Below, piece after piece: positions 60,586-64,000 of a stretch of DNA of 64,000 nucleotides. This DNA is from Lachnospiraceae bacterium (lineage in GTDB: Bacteria > Bacillota > Clostridia > Lachnospirales > Lachnospiraceae). Within the stretch, counting starts at the first letter, position 1, and each line of letters starts with the position of its first letter. The notes under the pieces are model-generated. The model saw only the letters and a program-made list of their open reading frames with translations, was not told where the DNA came from and made no database searches. Both the position numbers and the translations under genes were made by a program. The stretch is from the NCBI GenBank assembly GCA_910574715.1, contig CAJTCH010000011.1, positions 1-64,000 on the forward strand. The letters are read 5' to 3'.

Positions 60586-63147
60586 ATGAAGATCAAGGAA
60601 CGTAGATTGCCGGGTACAATGTCCGCAGAGATATCCGACAGGGAGATCAGGCATCGAAAGCTTGCCAGGCGTGCGGCGGCAGAGGGATTCGTACTGCTTA
60701 AGAATAAGGACGGCTTACTGCCCATAGAGAGGGGGAGCAGGCTTGCCCTGTATGGCGCAGGAGCCGGGAGGACCGTCAAGGGCGGAACGGGCTCAGGGGA
60801 TGTGAACGAGCGTGACAGCATTTCCATCTATCAGGGGCTTCGGCAGGCAGGATATGAGATCACCAGTGAGGATTGGATCCTTGCCTATGACCGTCTGTAT
60901 GAGGAGGAGCGCTTAAGGTGGAGGGACGATATATTATGCAGGATGGACAGGCCGGGAGCCAAGTTTTTTGATGAATATTCTACGACGCCGTTTCAGGTTC
61001 CGTGCGGTCCGGGGATCGACACGGAGGCGGCGAAGCAGGACGGCGCGGATATTGCGGTGTTCGTCTTAAGCCGTGTCGCGGGAGAGAATGCAGACCGCAG
61101 AGATACGCCGGGGGATTATAAGCTTACATCCGAGGAGCGGGCGCTGCTTAACCAGATATCGGAGTCTTACAGGTCTATCGTGTTGGCGGTCAATATCGGA
61201 GGGCTTGTCGATCTTGGATTCACGGAGGAATTACCCAATGTTGACGCGATCCTGCAGTTCGTACAGGCGGGACAGGAAGGCGGCAGCGCGTTCGCGGACG
61301 TCCTGTCAGGGGATGTGACGCCGAGCGGGAAGCTTGCGGATACCTGGGCGGCGAGCTATGAGGATTATCCGAATGCGCAGACATTCAGCCATAAGAACGG
61401 CAATACAGAGACAGAGAAGTATGAGGAAGGCATATTTGTAGGATACCGGTATTTTGATACGTTTGATGTTCTGGCGCTCTATGGGTTCGGATACGGGCTT
61501 TCATACACCAGCTTCGAGACGCAGGTGCGGGCGGTGCGCAAGGTGCGGACGGATGCGGACAAACCGGGAATCGAGGTAGATGTCTCCGTTAAGAATACGG
61601 GGGATCGCTATGCGGGGAAGGAAGTGGTACAGGTATATGTATCCTGCCCGCAGAAGAAGCTTGTGAAGGAATTCCGCCGTCTGTCGGCGTTTGCGAAGAC
61701 CGGGCTGCTTGCACCGGGCGAATCCCAGGAATTGAGTCTGTCTTTTGCTATGGATCAGTTGGCTTCTTATCATGAAGAGGGTGCCGTCTGGATGCTGGAG
61801 GAGGGTACCTACGGGATCTGGGCAGGGAACTCTCTTGGATCTGCCGTGCTTGCCGGAGCAATCCATCTGGACGGGGATGCCGTTACGGTGCGGTGCGGAC
61901 ATATCTGCCCGCTTAAGGAAGAGCTTACGGAGATCATGCCTGATTTGGCAAATGTATCTAAGAAGGAATCTGAATGGCTTGCGAAGGCGGAAAGCCTTAC
62001 GATCCCTCCGGCGGAGGTTCATGCCGGGGAGATCGAGGCCGAAGAGATCGTATATACAGAGATGCCGGAGACTTTGCCGGGACCGGCAGGAGAGATCGTT
62101 CAGAAGCTGTCGGCGGATCAGTTGATCCAGTTAGCGACTGGGGATCCGGGTAAAGGACAGGAGAGTGCGCTTGGCTCTGCCGGTATCACGGTTCCGGGTT
62201 CGGCGGCGGAGACGTCGTCAGCGGCGGCTGGGGATCCGTGGAATGTTGCGGCTATGGTATTGGCGGACGGTCCGGCGGGCCTGCGATTGAACCAGACCTA
62301 TCAGGTGGCGGACGGAGAGATCGTGAAGGAGAGCTTCATGAAGTCTCTTGAGAAGGGATTCTTCATGTCTGAGACGGAGAGTGTGGGAACGACCTATTAT
62401 CAGTATTGTACGGCGATTCCGGTGGGAACGTTACTTGCGCAGACCTGGAATATCGAATTGATCGAAGAAGTCGGAGAGATGATCGGCAGTGAGATGGAAG
62501 AGTTTGGTGTGACGCTTTGGCTGGCTCCGGGCATGAACATCCACCGAAATCCGCTGTGCGGACGTAATTTCGAATATTATTCCGAGGATCCGCTGCTCTC
62601 TGGGAAGATGGCGGCTGCCATGACCCTGGGAGTGCAGAAGCATCCGGGCGTGGGAACGACGATCAAGCATTTCGCGTGCAACAATCAGGAGGATAACCGG
62701 ATGGGGTCGGATTCTGTGGTATCGGAGCGTGCATTGAGAGAGATCTATCTGAAAGGCTTCGAGATTGCGGTGAAGGAGTCCCAGCCCATGAGTATTATGA
62801 CGTCCTACAATATGATCAACGGGGTACACGCCGCGAATTCCTTTGATATCTGCAAGAAGGCGGCGAGAGACGAATGGGGCTTCGCAGGAGCAATCATGAC
62901 TGACTGGACGACTACGACGGATTCTACGGGCGGGATCTGCACCGCGCCGGGATGCATCCGTGCCGGGAATGATATGATCATGCCGGGAACACATCAGGAT
63001 CACGAGGAGATACGGCGGGCGCTTGAGGACGGAAGCCTGACGCTTCGGGAGCTTAGATGGTGTGTATACAATACGGTCCGGCTGTGTCTGCAGTCGAACC
63101 AGTACGAAGGTGCGGTGAGTTACCGGAAGCAGTTCGATACGATTTAA
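60586..63147 (+). CDS. GH3 beta-glucosidase-type enzyme with permuted domain order
   Basis: 853 aa. The usual GH3 order is reversed. The alpha/beta C-terminal domain comes first (AAAEGFVLLKNKDGLLP, GTGSGDVN), then a fibronectin-III-like domain (~330-430). Last comes the TIM-barrel catalytic domain (GVTLWLAPGMNIHRNPLCGR, TIKHFACNNQEDNR, nucleophile Asp773 in IMTDWTTTT). This permuted layout is known from Ruminococcus and Butyrivibrio beta-glucosidases. No signal peptide, so it acts in the cytoplasm on imported glucosides. ATG 60586 follows ACAGGAGGAG; an upstream in-frame ATG at 60550 lacks a ribosome site. Confidence 0.92.
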   Translation: MKIKERRLPGTMSAEISDREIRHRKLARRAAAEGFVLLKNKDGLLPIERGSRLALYGAGAGRTVKGGTGSGDVNERDSISIYQGLRQAGYEITSEDWILAYDRLYEEERLRWRDDILCRMDRPGAKFFDEYSTTPFQVPCGPGIDTEAAKQDGADIAVFVLSRVAGENADRRDTPGDYKLTSEERALLNQISESYRSIVLAVNIGGLVDLGFTEELPNVDAILQFVQAGQEGGSAFADVLSGDVTPSGKLADTWAASYEDYPNAQTFSHKNGNTETEKYEEGIFVGYRYFDTFDVLALYGFGYGLSYTSFETQVRAVRKVRTDADKPGIEVDVSVKNTGDRYAGKEVVQVYVSCPQKKLVKEFRRLSAFAKTGLLAPGESQELSLSFAMDQLASYHEEGAVWMLEEGTYGIWAGNSLGSAVLAGAIHLDGDAVTVRCGHICPLKEELTEIMPDLANVSKKESEWLAKAESLTIPPAEVHAGEIEAEEIVYTEMPETLPGPAGEIVQKLSADQLIQLATGDPGKGQESALGSAGITVPGSAAETSSAAAGDPWNVAAMVLADGPAGLRLNQTYQVADGEIVKESFMKSLEKGFFMSETESVGTTYYQYCTAIPVGTLLAQTWNIELIEEVGEMIGSEMEEFGVTLWLAPGMNIHRNPLCGRNFEYYSEDPLLSGKMAAAMTLGVQKHPGVGTTIKHFACNNQEDNRMGSDSVVSERALREIYLKGFEIAVKESQPMSIMTSYNMINGVHAANSFDICKKAARDEWGFAGAIMTDWTTTTDSTGGICTAPGCIRAGNDMIMPGTHQDHEEIRRALEDGSLTLRELRWCVYNTVRLCLQSNQYEGAVSYRKQFDTI

Positions 63148-63197
63148 GAACGGCGGAGGTACAGGATATCAGAGTCAGAAGGGGGAAGCGGCAGCGC

Positions 63198-64000
63198 ATG
63201 AACGCAGCAGAGATATTAAAGAAATATTTTGGATATGATACATTTCGTCAGGGGCAGGAGGGCATCATACGCTCCATCCTGTCGGGGAGGGATGTGCTGG
63301 CGATCATGCCTACCGGCGCCGGCAAGTCCGTCTGTTATCAGGTACCGGCGCTGATGCTCCCCGGTATCACGCTTGTGGTATCGCCTCTGATATCCCTGAT
63401 GCAAGATCAGGTAAAGTCCTTGAATGAGGCGGGGATCCACGCGGCATTTATCAACTCTGCACTGACAGAGGCTCAGATATCCAAGGCTCTTGATTTTGCG
63501 GCCAGGGGCATATATAAGATTATCTATGTGGCGCCGGAACGCTTAGAGAGCGGAAGATTCCTGCAGTTTGCGGCAAATGCCGATATTTCTATGGTGACGG
63601 TGGATGAGGCCCATTGTATTTCTCAGTGGGGGCAGGATTTCAGACCGAGTTATCTGAAGATCGTTGATTTTATAGACGATCTGCCGAAGCGTCCGATCAT
63701 CAGCGCATTTACGGCGACGGCAACGGGGGAGGTGAAGACGGATATCGAGTGCATTCTTCGCCTGGAGCGCCCCGATGTGACGGTGACGGGATTCGACCGG
63801 GAGAATCTGTATTACAGCGTGGAGCATATCGCGGGAAAGAAGAAGGATGATTTCGTCGTTGACTATATCGAGAAGCATCCGGGAGAGAGCGGGATCATCT
63901 ACTGTGCAACGCGGAAGAATGTGGACAATCTGTATGAGAAGCTGTTCAAGCGGGGTGTCCCGGTGACCAGCTATCACGCGGGGATCGACAATCATATCCG
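63198..64000 (+). CDS. recQ: ATP-dependent DNA helicase RecQ, 5' part
   Basis: Runs off the window end; 267 codons are visible. ILKKYFGYDTFRQGQE (motif 0), MPTGAGKSVCYQVPAL (Walker A), VSPLISLMQDQV (Ia), VDEAHCISQWGQDFRP (DEAH, aromatic-rich loop) and SAFTATAT (III) are all RecQ-specific. Motif IV (GIIYCATRKNVD) has begun. DNA repair and recombination helicase. ATG 63198 is about 50 bp after the GH3 stop. In this position it is the only recombination gene near the repeat-rich flagellin region. Confidence 0.93.
   Translation, partial: MNAAEILKKYFGYDTFRQGQEGIIRSILSGRDVLAIMPTGAGKSVCYQVPALMLPGITLVVSPLISLMQDQVKSLNEAGIHAAFINSALTEAQISKALDFAARGIYKIIYVAPERLESGRFLQFAANADISMVTVDEAHCISQWGQDFRPSYLKIVDFIDDLPKRPIISAFTATATGEVKTDIECILRLERPDVTVTGFDRENLYYSVEHIAGKKKDDFVVDYIEKHPGESGIIYCATRKNVDNLYEKLFKRGVPVTSYHAGIDNHI

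Noticed and set aside
61501..63003. Minus-strand frames over the GH3 gene
   Set aside because: Shadows produced by the GC-rich third positions of the sense gene.

Overview
The window looks like chromosome from a flagellated, anaerobic Firmicute, most probably a Lachnospiraceae gut bacterium. Evidence: short (about 315 residue) flagellins of the Lachnospiraceae type, strong AGGAGG ribosome sites, glycyl-radical and radical-SAM enzymes, a domain-swapped GH3 beta-glucosidase, and repeated AAA-ATPase/PD-(D/E)XK genes typical of gut Clostridia. No tRNA, rRNA or CRISPR array was seen.

Layout. 1-322: a non-coding run of hairpins. 323-868: a small membrane-anchored protein. 1042-6382: sulfur operon (cysD, fused cysN-cysC, then an SsuA/TauA-type ABC importer). 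6416-23396: a glycan-type locus of thirteen co-directional genes (glycosyltransferases, FkbM and class I methyltransferases, a radical SAM protein, a glycyl radical enzyme with its activase, two DUF4422 proteins). Ten of these genes carry at least one copy of the same Rossmann-like, PglD-N-like module; one gene is nothing but that module. 23492-24847: a ribulose-phosphate epimerase followed directly by the 3' part of a UDP-glucose dehydrogenase gene. 24880-29233: an islet bounded by a 59-bp direct repeat, holding a degenerate dCTP-deaminase-like protein, a two-TM protein, a DUF1653 protein, an N6-methylase/specificity-subunit fusion with an abnormal catalytic motif, and a TIR protein; it reads like a defence islet. 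29306-30064: IspD/TarI-type cytidylyltransferase.

30141-55887 is a flagellin archipelago: four intact flagellin genes and two decaying ones, interleaved with glycosyltransferases in paralogous pairs (31961/41999, 34159/38125, 53162/54718) and four AAA/PD-(D/E)XK genes plus one remnant. The left half points left and the right half mostly points right, giving a rough inverted duplication about a centre near 38 kb. The four intact flagellins have sigma-28-type promoters, and all have a leader hairpin presenting GGA in its loop upstream of a GGAGGA Shine-Dalgarno, which looks like CsrA control of the B. subtilis hag type. The two decaying copies lack the sigma-28 promoter; one has also lost the loop GGA and the Shine-Dalgarno. 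Three glycosyltransferases from two different folds share one C-terminal tail of about 55 residues. The simplest reading is a flagellin glycosylation and variation locus.

55879-64000 returns to ordinary genes: a 166-bp inverted-repeat element, a DUF885 lipoprotein-like/anchored peptidase, a small conserved protein, shikimate kinase, murA, GH3 glucosidase, and the 5' part of recQ cut by the window end.

The best candidates for something undescribed are the module-sharing glycyl-radical glycan locus, the methylase-fusion/TIR islet, the shared glycosyltransferase tail, and the conserved flagellin leader hairpin. All functional statements come from reading motifs; no database search was run.
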